From JAHEJJ01 sp965212205 (GTDB taxonomy: Bacteria > Bacteroidota > Bacteroidia > Flavobacteriales > Flavobacteriaceae), in NCBI GenBank assembly GCA_965212205.1, contig CBDBUX010000017.1:1-64000 (forward strand): a stretch of DNA of 64,000 nt, written 5' to 3'. The number at the start of each line of letters is the position of its first letter. Position 1 is the stretch's first letter. Position numbers and translations under genes: made by a program. Shown here in pieces: positions 8,862 through 16,670 of the stretch. Below the pieces are notes generated by a model. That model was not told the origin of the DNA, did not search any database, and saw only the letters and a list, made by a program, of their open reading frames with translations.

Positions 8862-9029
8862 TTAGATTAATTGTTTATCTGGTAAAGTATATACCGAAAC
8901 ACAACTATTCTTTTTTATGATCTGAGTCTTGTGGAAGTCTGCCTTTTCCTTCTGGTCTTCCTTAACGGGCTCCGAAATCGATAAATGAGAAAACAGAAGG
9001 GCGATGATAACTTTGACGATGGTTTGCAT
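8862..9029 (-). CDS. Putative small secreted protein upstream of psd
   Basis: A 55-codon ORF: ATG at 9029, TAA at 8862. Residues 1-20 form a plausible signal peptide (MQTIVKVIIALLFSHLSIS), and the remainder is lysine-rich with one cysteine (KKNSCVSVY). It ends 11 bases before the psd start, and a -7-like element TAGATTTA lies about 23 bases before its ATG (9052-9059, minus strand). I recognise no family. Support is positional and compositional only, so it could be a chance ORF. Confidence 0.4.
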   Translation of the reverse strand: MQTIVKVIIALLFSHLSISEPVKEDQKEKADFHKTQIIKKNSCVSVYTLPDKQLI

Positions 9030-9298
9030 GATGCTTTTTGATTAGGTGACTTAAATCTATTTTATTTTCAACCAAAGTGAAAGCGCTTTAAGAAAAGTTT
9101 ATTGTAAGCTTAACAAATTTTATAATAGTGAAGAGTCTGCTCAAACTCTTCATTGGCTTAAGCCCGAATATTATCAAATACTATAACAAGAGCCGATAGG
9201 GCCAGATTTTCTTAATAAGGCAGCAATCACCTTTGGCTGCCTGGAGGGCACAATTTTTAATGCACCACCAATTACATATTAGCAAAGAGGAGGTAGGG
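9030..9298. other. Intergenic region with two hairpins, no gene seen
   Basis: Between the small secreted ORF and the M19 dipeptidase gene I see no convincing coding sequence. Two inverted repeats are present: GAAGAGT/ACTCTTC at 9130-9151 and GGCAGC/GCTGCC near 9219-9241. The second lies downstream of the dipeptidase stop in its direction of transcription and may be a weak terminator. Confidence 0.4.
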
Positions 9299-10588
9299 TT
9301 AGATATTTTTTTGGCTGGAGGCAAACTGCTGAACCTGATTCAGGACCCTCAATAAATTACCGCTCCACAATTTGGAAATTTCCTCTTCGGTATAGCCTCT
9401 TTTAACCAGCTCAAGGGTAATATTGAGCGTTTCTGAAGCATCAGACCAACCGGCAATACCACCGCCACCATCAAAATCAGAACTAATTCCGACATGATCG
9501 ATACCTATCAGGGAGACCATATAATCAATATGATTAACAAAATCTGCTACATTCACATCTGGTGGTACATCTGAACGACTTGCTACCCGTTCATTGGAGA
9601 TCGCTATGATCCGAGGATAATTGTCAAGAAAAACGGATTGTTCCTGTTCACTAAGCTCAGCGAATTCGGACCATTCGTGCCAACGCACGCCTAGGGAGTC
9701 AGCTACCGTATTATATATTGTTTTCATATAGGCCTGGCGCGCAGCACTCTTCTCTTCATCTATATAGCTTCCCAGAGCGACGGTCTGGACTACCCCGCCA
9801 TTTTCTTTTAATAGCTTAAGAGATTCGTCATCCATGTTTCTGCTATGCGGGCAGAGCGCCCTGGCCGAAGAATGCGAGGCGATTACCGGTGTATTGGACA
9901 TTTTTAAAATTTGATCCGTCGCCGTCTTTGAAAGATGTGAAACGTCGACCATTATACCCAATCTATTCATCTCAAATACAGCCTGTTTACCTAATTCACT
10001 TAAACCATTATATAACCAATCTTCATTCTCTTCACCCGTATGAGAATCACTGAACTGACTATGTCCATTGTGGGCCAGTGATATGTAGCGAGCGCCTAGT
10101 TCATAGTAGCGTTCAAACTCACTTAGATCAACACCCATTGGGTAAGCATTTTCAACCCCGATCATTGCCACTTTTTTTCCTGAAGTATGGATCCGTCGTA
10201 CATCTTCCGACGTCCGTGCCAGTTCGATATGATCAGGAGCGATTTTCTCACACAATCGATGTATGGCTTCAAATTTGGCCATCGCATTCATTCTGGCCTT
10301 TAAATATCCTGCTTCATTTAAGGAATCTTGTCCGGTGTAGACAATCAGCCAGCTTACATCGAGGCCACCTTCTTCCATTTTAGGTAAATTCACCTGGGTG
10401 GGTAGCCGTTGAGTATAGTTCAGGGAATCGGTGAAATTACTTACATCGATATCATTATGGGTGTCAAGGGTAATAACATTTTGATGGATTCTTGTAGCAG
10501 TTTTAAGCAGTTCAGCCGCATCGTCTTGAGCCCTTTGCTTACAGGAAATAATCGATAAAAAACAGATAAATAGGATGAATGAACGCAT
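9299..10588 (-). CDS. Membrane dipeptidase, peptidase family M19, lipoprotein
   Basis: A zinc dipeptidase of the renal dipeptidase family. With the start at ATG 10588, the 429-residue protein begins with a lipoprotein signal (lipobox IISC, C16), so it is likely anchored in the envelope. Metal and active-site motifs run in the usual order: LDTHNDID, GVENAYP, LAHNGHSQFSDS, VDVSHLS and ASHSSARAL, then GISSDFDGGGG near the end. The frame is open 14 codons further upstream, but those residues would bury the signal peptide. It probably cleaves dipeptides from peptidoglycan or imported peptides. It is a single gene divergent from the kinase operon. Confidence 0.92.
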   Translation of the reverse strand: MRSFILFICFLSIISCKQRAQDDAAELLKTATRIHQNVITLDTHNDIDVSNFTDSLNYTQRLPTQVNLPKMEEGGLDVSWLIVYTGQDSLNEAGYLKARMNAMAKFEAIHRLCEKIAPDHIELARTSEDVRRIHTSGKKVAMIGVENAYPMGVDLSEFERYYELGARYISLAHNGHSQFSDSHTGEENEDWLYNGLSELGKQAVFEMNRLGIMVDVSHLSKTATDQILKMSNTPVIASHSSARALCPHSRNMDDESLKLLKENGGVVQTVALGSYIDEEKSAARQAYMKTIYNTVADSLGVRWHEWSEFAELSEQEQSVFLDNYPRIIAISNERVASRSDVPPDVNVADFVNHIDYMVSLIGIDHVGISSDFDGGGGIAGWSDASETLNITLELVKRGYTEEEISKLWSGNLLRVLNQVQQFASSQKNI

Positions 10589-10779
10589 TGTAGGAATTTT
10601 ACACCTACAAATAACGCAATTTGACAACAAAATGCCTCACCTAGAGAACATTTAATTGCATAGGCCTCCCGAATTATAGAGTTTAGTCCTGATCATAGAC
10701 CAATAGCATAGAAAAATTACGACCCCACAGGTCTCCAGACTATGGCCCTGATCAATTTATAACCCAAATCACAGGACTA

Positions 10780-12534
10780 TTGAAACCTAAAAACCTGCTC
10801 AATCAACTCGCAGAACTTGAGAATGCGCTTCAAAATTTTTCCTTCGAGGAATTAAGCACGGAAGATGCCAAAAGACTTAAAAGCTCTTTTGATGCTTTCA
10901 GGCAACAATTGGAAGGCCGAATATTTGGTGAAGATTTAAAATCGGAACCTACTTCTTCCCGGAAGTTTCAGGAGAACGATACAGAACTGTCAGAAAATCG
11001 GGAAGCAAACCTCATCGCGACGGTCAGTCATGAGATCAGAACACCACTTAGTGGCATTGTGGGCTTTGCCGATTTATTGGGCGAAAGCCAGCTTAATGAG
11101 GAACAGCAGGATCAGATAAATGCTATTCGTGCTGCTTCTAAAAATCTGATGGATATAATCAATGAACTTCTGGAGTATTCCAAAATCCTTGCAGGTTTGG
11201 AGCATTTCGATACGATCCCTTTCAACTTTAACGACCTGATAAAGGAAACCGTGTATTTATGCCAAAGCCTTAAAAAAAACAAGGGAATTAGCTTCGAGCT
11301 AGATGAGGATCCGCTTATTCCGGAGATTCTGGTAGGCGACCCTGCAAAATTGTCCCAGATCTTACTAAACCTGATTGGTAACTCGATGAAATTTGTCGAG
11401 AATGGAGGTGTAACCCTAAATATCAGCCTGATCAGGCAAAGAGAGAACAGGGTTTGGATAGAGTTTGTGGTAGCCGATACGGGGATCGGCATCTCGGAGG
11501 AAGACCTGCAGCACATATTTGATTCTTTCAGGCAGGCTAACCAGCAAATATTTTCCCGATATGGCGGAACGGGACTTGGACTTAATATCGTGAAACAGAT
11601 CGTAGATAAATTAGGTGGTGAGCTGGAGGTAACCAGCAGACTGGGCGTTGGGTCCACATTCAGGTTTACAATTCCATACTCAAAAGGAGACGCGATAAAG
11701 TCACCCGAAAATCTGAAACTTGAATTTTCAGCGGAACAAGTTGCAGGTATGCATGTTTTGGTATTCGAAGACAATCTTCTGAATCAGCGACTGATCGAGA
11801 AAAGGCTTCATTCCTGGGGAGTGGACACTTATATCACCGAAAATGCATATTACGGATTGGAGTTACTCGAGAAAACCCAAATCGATCTGGTCTTGATGGA
11901 CCTTCGTATGCCCGATATGAACGGTTTTGAAGTAACCCATCTCATCAGAAATCATAAACAGGAATCAATTCGTGAAGTCCCAATAGTGGCTTTAACGGCC
12001 GATTTTACCATTGAAGATAAAAAAGAGTGTGAGGATCATGGGATCGATGACTATCTATTAAAACCCTATAGCCCGGAAGATCTTTTGTCCATAATAATCA
12101 AGAATAAACAAAGGAATTCTTCGGCAGAGGGATTGAATAAAAAAATGGATAAATCAATATTGGATTCAGATCCTCAAGAAGCCCTGCTCGATCTGGAACC
12201 GGCCCTCGAAGACTGTATGGGTGATATCGATATGCTGCGCGAGTTGATCGTCTTTTACAAACAGAATGCTCTGGAGTTTATCGGCAAAGTAAAGATCTAC
12301 CTACAGCAAGAAGATTTTGATATGATCAGAGATGCCGCGCACAAGATAAAATGTGGTCTGGCCATGATGCACACCCATGAACTTCATGGTATTGTTGAGA
12401 GAATCCATGATAATTGTAAGACCACCCGAGACACAGCTGAGATTGAAGGCTTATATAACCAATTTGTTCAGGGATTTCGTCTGGTAGAAAAAGCACTGGA
12501 TATTGAATTGGATAAACTTGAATCTAAGAGCTAA
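10780..12534 (+). CDS. Hybrid sensor histidine kinase with HisKA, HATPase, REC and Hpt domains
   Basis: 584 residues with no transmembrane segment or PAS domain, so it senses in the cytoplasm or through a partner. H84 in TVSHEIRTPL is the autophosphorylated His; the ATPase has the N-box LNLIGNSMKF, the G1 box VADTGIGI and the G2 box GGTGLGLNI. A REC domain follows, with D374 in VLMDLRMPD and K428 in LLKPY. A C-terminal Hpt domain has H521 in AAHKIK. All three phosphotransfer sites are intact, so a full H84-D374-H521 relay is possible. The start is TTG 10780; no nearby ATG fits. The response regulator begins 5 bases after the stop. Confidence 0.93.
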   Translation: MKPKNLLNQLAELENALQNFSFEELSTEDAKRLKSSFDAFRQQLEGRIFGEDLKSEPTSSRKFQENDTELSENREANLIATVSHEIRTPLSGIVGFADLLGESQLNEEQQDQINAIRAASKNLMDIINELLEYSKILAGLEHFDTIPFNFNDLIKETVYLCQSLKKNKGISFELDEDPLIPEILVGDPAKLSQILLNLIGNSMKFVENGGVTLNISLIRQRENRVWIEFVVADTGIGISEEDLQHIFDSFRQANQQIFSRYGGTGLGLNIVKQIVDKLGGELEVTSRLGVGSTFRFTIPYSKGDAIKSPENLKLEFSAEQVAGMHVLVFEDNLLNQRLIEKRLHSWGVDTYITENAYYGLELLEKTQIDLVLMDLRMPDMNGFEVTHLIRNHKQESIREVPIVALTADFTIEDKKECEDHGIDDYLLKPYSPEDLLSIIIKNKQRNSSAEGLNKKMDKSILDSDPQEALLDLEPALEDCMGDIDMLRELIVFYKQNALEFIGKVKIYLQQEDFDMIRDAAHKIKCGLAMMHTHELHGIVERIHDNCKTTRDTAEIEGLYNQFVQGFRLVEKALDIELDKLESKS

Positions 12535-12539
12535 AACAG

Positions 12540-12911
12540 ATGAGCGACAGGAAAATATTATTGGCGGAGGATGATGAATTATTAGCCTCATTATTAACCT
12601 ATCGCCTGCAAAAGGCAGGATATGAGGTAATCACCGTTTACGACGGACAAGAGGTAAAGAATCAACTGGCGCAAACGATCCCGGATATCATTGTCAGCGA
12701 TATAATGATGCCCTATTTCTCGGGAATCGAACTTATTGACTATGTACGGAATGAACTTCACTCTGGGGTGCCCATCATCATAATTTCTTCTGCCGGAAAC
12801 GAAGAAAACGTATTGAGTGCCTTTGAATTAGGTGCAAACGATTTTATTGCTAAACCCGTGAGTCCGTCCGAACTGCTGGTTCGGGTAAACAGAGAACTTC
12901 AAAAAGCATAG
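12540..12911 (+). CDS. Single-domain response regulator
   Basis: A 123-residue stand-alone receiver domain with the acidic pair ED at 10-11, phosphoacceptor D54 in IVSDIMMP and the conserved Lys in FIAKPVSP. It has no output domain, so it must signal by protein-protein contact. It starts 5 bases after the hybrid kinase, making it the likely final phosphate acceptor from Hpt H521. The next gene in the operon is a HEAT-repeat membrane protein, a plausible partner, but that link is inference. Confidence 0.92.
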   Translation: MSDRKILLAEDDELLASLLTYRLQKAGYEVITVYDGQEVKNQLAQTIPDIIVSDIMMPYFSGIELIDYVRNELHSGVPIIIISSAGNEENVLSAFELGANDFIAKPVSPSELLVRVNRELQKA

Positions 12912-12946
12912 CACTGATCGAACCCTTAAATACATATCATTGGTCG

Positions 12947-15211
12947 TTGATAAGCCTTCCTAAGATCCAAACGGATCTTTTGTGGTATTTAACAATGATC
13001 TCATGTGGATTGGGATTACTCTATTTCGTATTTGTCTTTTTGATCCGAAATAAACTCAGCAGGAAATCCAGAATGGTTGCTGAGAAAAAGAAAGAATTAG
13101 CCCCAATGGTCAGTCAGTTTTTGTTTTTTGAACAGACGGCTCCATTAGACGAGAAGAAGGACTACCTCCATACAAAAGTCGAAATTCGCGAACTGATCAA
13201 GTCTCAATTTAACCGTCTGGTTTTAGCAGAAATATTACTAGACCTGCAAAAAGATGTATCTGGTGAAGCCAGGGAAAATCTCTATGATCTCTACAAAGGC
13301 TTAGGACTTCACCACGACGCGTTTGAAAAATTAAAAAGTCGGAGATGGGAGGTGATCTCTCAGGGTATTCTAGAACTCACGCAGATGAGAGTCGATGAAT
13401 CCTATATGTTCATCAGGCGTTTTATCAATCATCGGCGGGGGGTGATAAGAAAACAGGCGCAGATCGCTACGGTTACACTCAAAAACGAAGGGATCGCGTA
13501 TTTCCTCGATACCTGTAAATATCAAATTTCGGAATGGCAACAACTAAAATTGCTCGACGTATTACGAAATTTCGATGATTTTGTCCCACCGCGCTTTAAA
13601 ATTTGGCTCACTTCAAAAAATAAGGACGTTGTGCTCTTTGCGCTTCGCCTTATCCGCTATTACAACCAGAACGATGCCAACCAGGCTATTATCCAACTTA
13701 TTAAACATCGCAACAACCAAATTAAAACCGAAGCGGTGCATTGCCTTAAGGAGTTTGGGGTGGTGGAGGCTCGTGACACGATCAAAGCGGCATTTCGAAG
13801 GAGCAAAGCAGGTATTAAAATAGCTATGCTCGATGCTTTAGCCGAATTCGGTGATCGGGATGATATTGAATTTCTAAAGAAAGTAGAACGTTCAGACGAC
13901 AATTTCACCGTGCGCAGCAAAGCACTGTCGGCCATCAATACACTGGCACCGGAAAACATAATGCCTACAGACGATATCAGAGAGCCTACGTCGGCAGACG
14001 TGGCCTTTGCCAAGGTCCCCATTTCAGAAGAGAAAGAAGAAAACGAAATCCAGCCCGGACTGGAAGCATATAACATTGTGGTCGAAGCCGAACCAGAAGG
14101 AGACGACAACGAGGAGGAAATCAACATCGTGCATGGTGAAAGTGTAACAACCGAGGATCAACATGGAGGAAAATCATCAATAAAAATGGAGGAAGACTCA
14201 AAAATACCGGAAATGGACAACGAAAACGAGGAAATTTTCGACCTGTGTGCTAAAGAAGAGTTCAGCGATATTCTCGATGAGACCAAAGAGGAAGAAGACC
14301 CACAATACCTGCCGCTGCACTTTCTGCCCCTGGTGGAAAGTGAACCGGAAATTGAATCCGTAAAAGTGGAAGGCCCGCAGAACTATACAGAAAAAACCAA
14401 ACCAGTGGACGAGGAAGATAAATTCAAAGAAGACCTCGATGCCATTCTAAATCGATTAGCGATGAAAGACGAATCAAAAAAATCAAAAACCAGCGAGGAA
14501 GTCCCCGAGTTCATTCCTCTTGTCGTTGAGAATCAAAATGAAAATGAGAAATCTGATGATTTGGCTACCCTGAATGAGATGGAAGTAACTGCAGAGATCA
14601 TCAATACCGAAATCCAAGAGAAGGCGATTTCAGTTCCTCCTCAGCCTGCCCCGGCTATGATTGATATTCGCAAAACCGAGGTGGTTGCAGAAGAGGTGGT
14701 CTGGCAGCGACTATTAGACGAAAACGAGCTCGAAATACAAATCGACCTGGATCAGGAAGTTCAAATTGAGGATAGCCTGCATCAGGACCTTCAAGGTTTT
14801 AGCATTTTCAGGGAGATGTTCCGGGATTTCGATTCGGAATCTAAACTCATATTGCTCGATGAAATACTGGTAGTAGGGGAGTATAAAGAATTATGTTTCC
14901 TGGCAACGCTATCGGAAGACAGGGATAAACGGGTGCGTAAGAAAGCCCTTAAAATAAGGCAGGAACTTGCCGCCAAGCTGGGTGTAGCACTCGATGGCGC
15001 CCAACCTGGTTTGGAAATACAAGTTGAACCGGGATTAGCATCTGAGGAAGGATCTGGTTCCGTACCGGAGGAAACCACAACTAAATTGCCGCTCGAATTC
15101 TGCTTCTTTGAAGGCCCCTTAACATTAATTGAAGAAGACCAAGTGGTGGAAACAGATTTTAGCAGGCAGAGCGAACCCAACCAAAGCCGGGACGAGGCTT
15201 CTAATGTTTAA
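12947..15211 (+). CDS. HEAT-repeat protein with N-terminal membrane anchor and long acidic linker
   Basis: 754 residues. Residues about 12-33 form a transmembrane helix followed by a basic stretch (RNKLSRKSR), placing the rest in the cytoplasm. Helical HEAT-like repeats fill about 60-325. Residues about 335-610 are very rich in Glu and Asp and probably disordered. A second helical pair near 625-680 (LLDEILVVGEYKELCFLATL) again looks HEAT-like. No enzyme motif is visible. The start is TTG 12947; an ATG 16 codons on would cut the membrane helix. Its place between the response regulator and the GT2 suggests a scaffold linking regulation to the synthase. Base composition matches its neighbours. 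Confidence 0.75.
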   Translation: MISLPKIQTDLLWYLTMISCGLGLLYFVFVFLIRNKLSRKSRMVAEKKKELAPMVSQFLFFEQTAPLDEKKDYLHTKVEIRELIKSQFNRLVLAEILLDLQKDVSGEARENLYDLYKGLGLHHDAFEKLKSRRWEVISQGILELTQMRVDESYMFIRRFINHRRGVIRKQAQIATVTLKNEGIAYFLDTCKYQISEWQQLKLLDVLRNFDDFVPPRFKIWLTSKNKDVVLFALRLIRYYNQNDANQAIIQLIKHRNNQIKTEAVHCLKEFGVVEARDTIKAAFRRSKAGIKIAMLDALAEFGDRDDIEFLKKVERSDDNFTVRSKALSAINTLAPENIMPTDDIREPTSADVAFAKVPISEEKEENEIQPGLEAYNIVVEAEPEGDDNEEEINIVHGESVTTEDQHGGKSSIKMEEDSKIPEMDNENEEIFDLCAKEEFSDILDETKEEEDPQYLPLHFLPLVESEPEIESVKVEGPQNYTEKTKPVDEEDKFKEDLDAILNRLAMKDESKKSKTSEEVPEFIPLVVENQNENEKSDDLATLNEMEVTAEIINTEIQEKAISVPPQPAPAMIDIRKTEVVAEEVVWQRLLDENELEIQIDLDQEVQIEDSLHQDLQGFSIFREMFRDFDSESKLILLDEILVVGEYKELCFLATLSEDRDKRVRKKALKIRQELAAKLGVALDGAQPGLEIQVEPGLASEEGSGSVPEETTTKLPLEFCFFEGPLTLIEEDQVVETDFSRQSEPNQSRDEASNV

Positions 15212-15236
15212 TTCTATAAATAACAGAGATAATTAA

Positions 15237-16664
15237 ATGGATAGCGGACTTTTTAATCTCATTCTAGACTATATAAACATCGTCTTTCTGGTGTTTACAG
15301 TTGTGCTGTTTTCTTTATTCAGCATTATGGGATATCTGTCTACCCGCAACTCTCTTCACTATAAACACAAAAATAGCTTTGGGGATCTCTCCAAGGTAAT
15401 GGCATCACCTCTGGCACCGGGAATTACAATTATCGCACCGGCATTTAATGAAGGCCTGACCATTGTAGAGAATATACGTTCGCTTCTTTCACTTCAGTAT
15501 GTTAACTATGAAGTTATGGTGGTGAACGATGGCAGCAAAGACGACACACTTCAAAAAATGATCGATGCTTATGATCTGGAAAGGGTTGAAAGGGACATAG
15601 ACCCCCTTTGGCCATGTAAACCAATCCGCGGAATTTATAAATCTAAACATCGGTCATTTTCTAAGCTTACGGTGATCGATAAGGACAATGGCGGAAAATC
15701 GGATGCCCTCAATACCGGTATCCAACTTTCGGAAATGCAATATGTTGGTTGTATAGATGTGGATTGTCTTTTGTTACCCGATGCCTTGCTGCATGTTGTA
15801 AAATCTTTTTATCAAAGAGCACAAAAGAAAGTAATCGCAGTGGGCGGGGTCATCAGAATAGCAAATTCATGCAAAATCTCAGGGGGAAAACTGGAGGAGA
15901 TCAGGCTTCCGAAAAATTGGCTCGCAAAATTTCAATTGCTCGAATATACGAGGTCATTTCTTTTGGGAAGGATGGCCTGGGGCAGAATCGACAGTTTGTT
16001 GATCATTTCAGGGGCTTTTGGTTTTTTCGACAGGGAAATCGCTTTAACCGTGGGAGGTTATGACACTGGTACAGTAGGGGAGGATATGGAAATCGTATTT
16101 CGTATGAGACGCTATATGCACGAACGGAAAATTCCCTATACCGTGGAATATATCCCAGATCCCTTATGCTGGACGGAAGTGCCTGAAAGTACAAAAATAC
16201 TCATCAATCAGCGTGATCGTTGGGCCCGGGGGAACCTGGAAACGCTTTTCACCCATAAGGATATGTTCTTCAATCCGAAATTCGGACGCCTTGGATTACT
16301 AAGTTATCCTTATTGGTTCTTTTACGAATGGTTGTCGCCCTTATTGGAATTTTTCGGCTTTTTCACTGTAATTCTATTTTACTACCTCGGAATTATCAAT
16401 TGGGATTTCTTTATAGCCATAACCCTGGCTGTATATACATTTTCAGTCATGTTTTCCTTCTATGCCATTCTTTGGGATGTTTATTCTTATAACCAGTATA
16501 AGAAAACAAAAGACATACTGATATTGATGCTTTGTGCAATTATAGAACCGATTACCTTCCATCCACTTGTGGTGTGGTCTGCTGTACGGGGGAATTATAA
16601 AAAGTTATTTAAGGTGAAGTCTGGCTGGGGGTCACAAGTAAGGAAAGGATTTGCAAAAGCATAA
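15237..16664 (+). CDS. Membrane-bound processive glycosyltransferase, family GT2 (PgaC/cellulose-synthase-like)
   Basis: 475 residues. An N-terminal helix (about 10-33) is followed by a GT-A domain and then C-terminal helices from about 355. All processive GT2 signatures are present: D98 in VVNDGSKDD, DVD at 174-176, GED at 281-283 and QRDRW at 335-339 (QxxRW). Such enzymes polymerise a nucleotide sugar on the cytoplasmic face and pass the chain through their own membrane helices. The sugar cannot be told from sequence. It lies between the HEAT protein (25 bases) and the membrane phosphatase-like gene (6 bases). Confidence 0.9.
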   Translation: MDSGLFNLILDYINIVFLVFTVVLFSLFSIMGYLSTRNSLHYKHKNSFGDLSKVMASPLAPGITIIAPAFNEGLTIVENIRSLLSLQYVNYEVMVVNDGSKDDTLQKMIDAYDLERVERDIDPLWPCKPIRGIYKSKHRSFSKLTVIDKDNGGKSDALNTGIQLSEMQYVGCIDVDCLLLPDALLHVVKSFYQRAQKKVIAVGGVIRIANSCKISGGKLEEIRLPKNWLAKFQLLEYTRSFLLGRMAWGRIDSLLIISGAFGFFDREIALTVGGYDTGTVGEDMEIVFRMRRYMHERKIPYTVEYIPDPLCWTEVPESTKILINQRDRWARGNLETLFTHKDMFFNPKFGRLGLLSYPYWFFYEWLSPLLEFFGFFTVILFYYLGIINWDFFIAITLAVYTFSVMFSFYAILWDVYSYNQYKKTKDILILMLCAIIEPITFHPLVVWSAVRGNYKKLFKVKSGWGSQVRKGFAKA

Positions 16665-16670
16665 CATAGG

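Noticed and set aside
11112..11774. 220-codon ORF on the minus strand inside the kinase gene
   Set aside because: It is antisense to the conserved HATPase region and has no recognisable motif; a shadow of the real gene.
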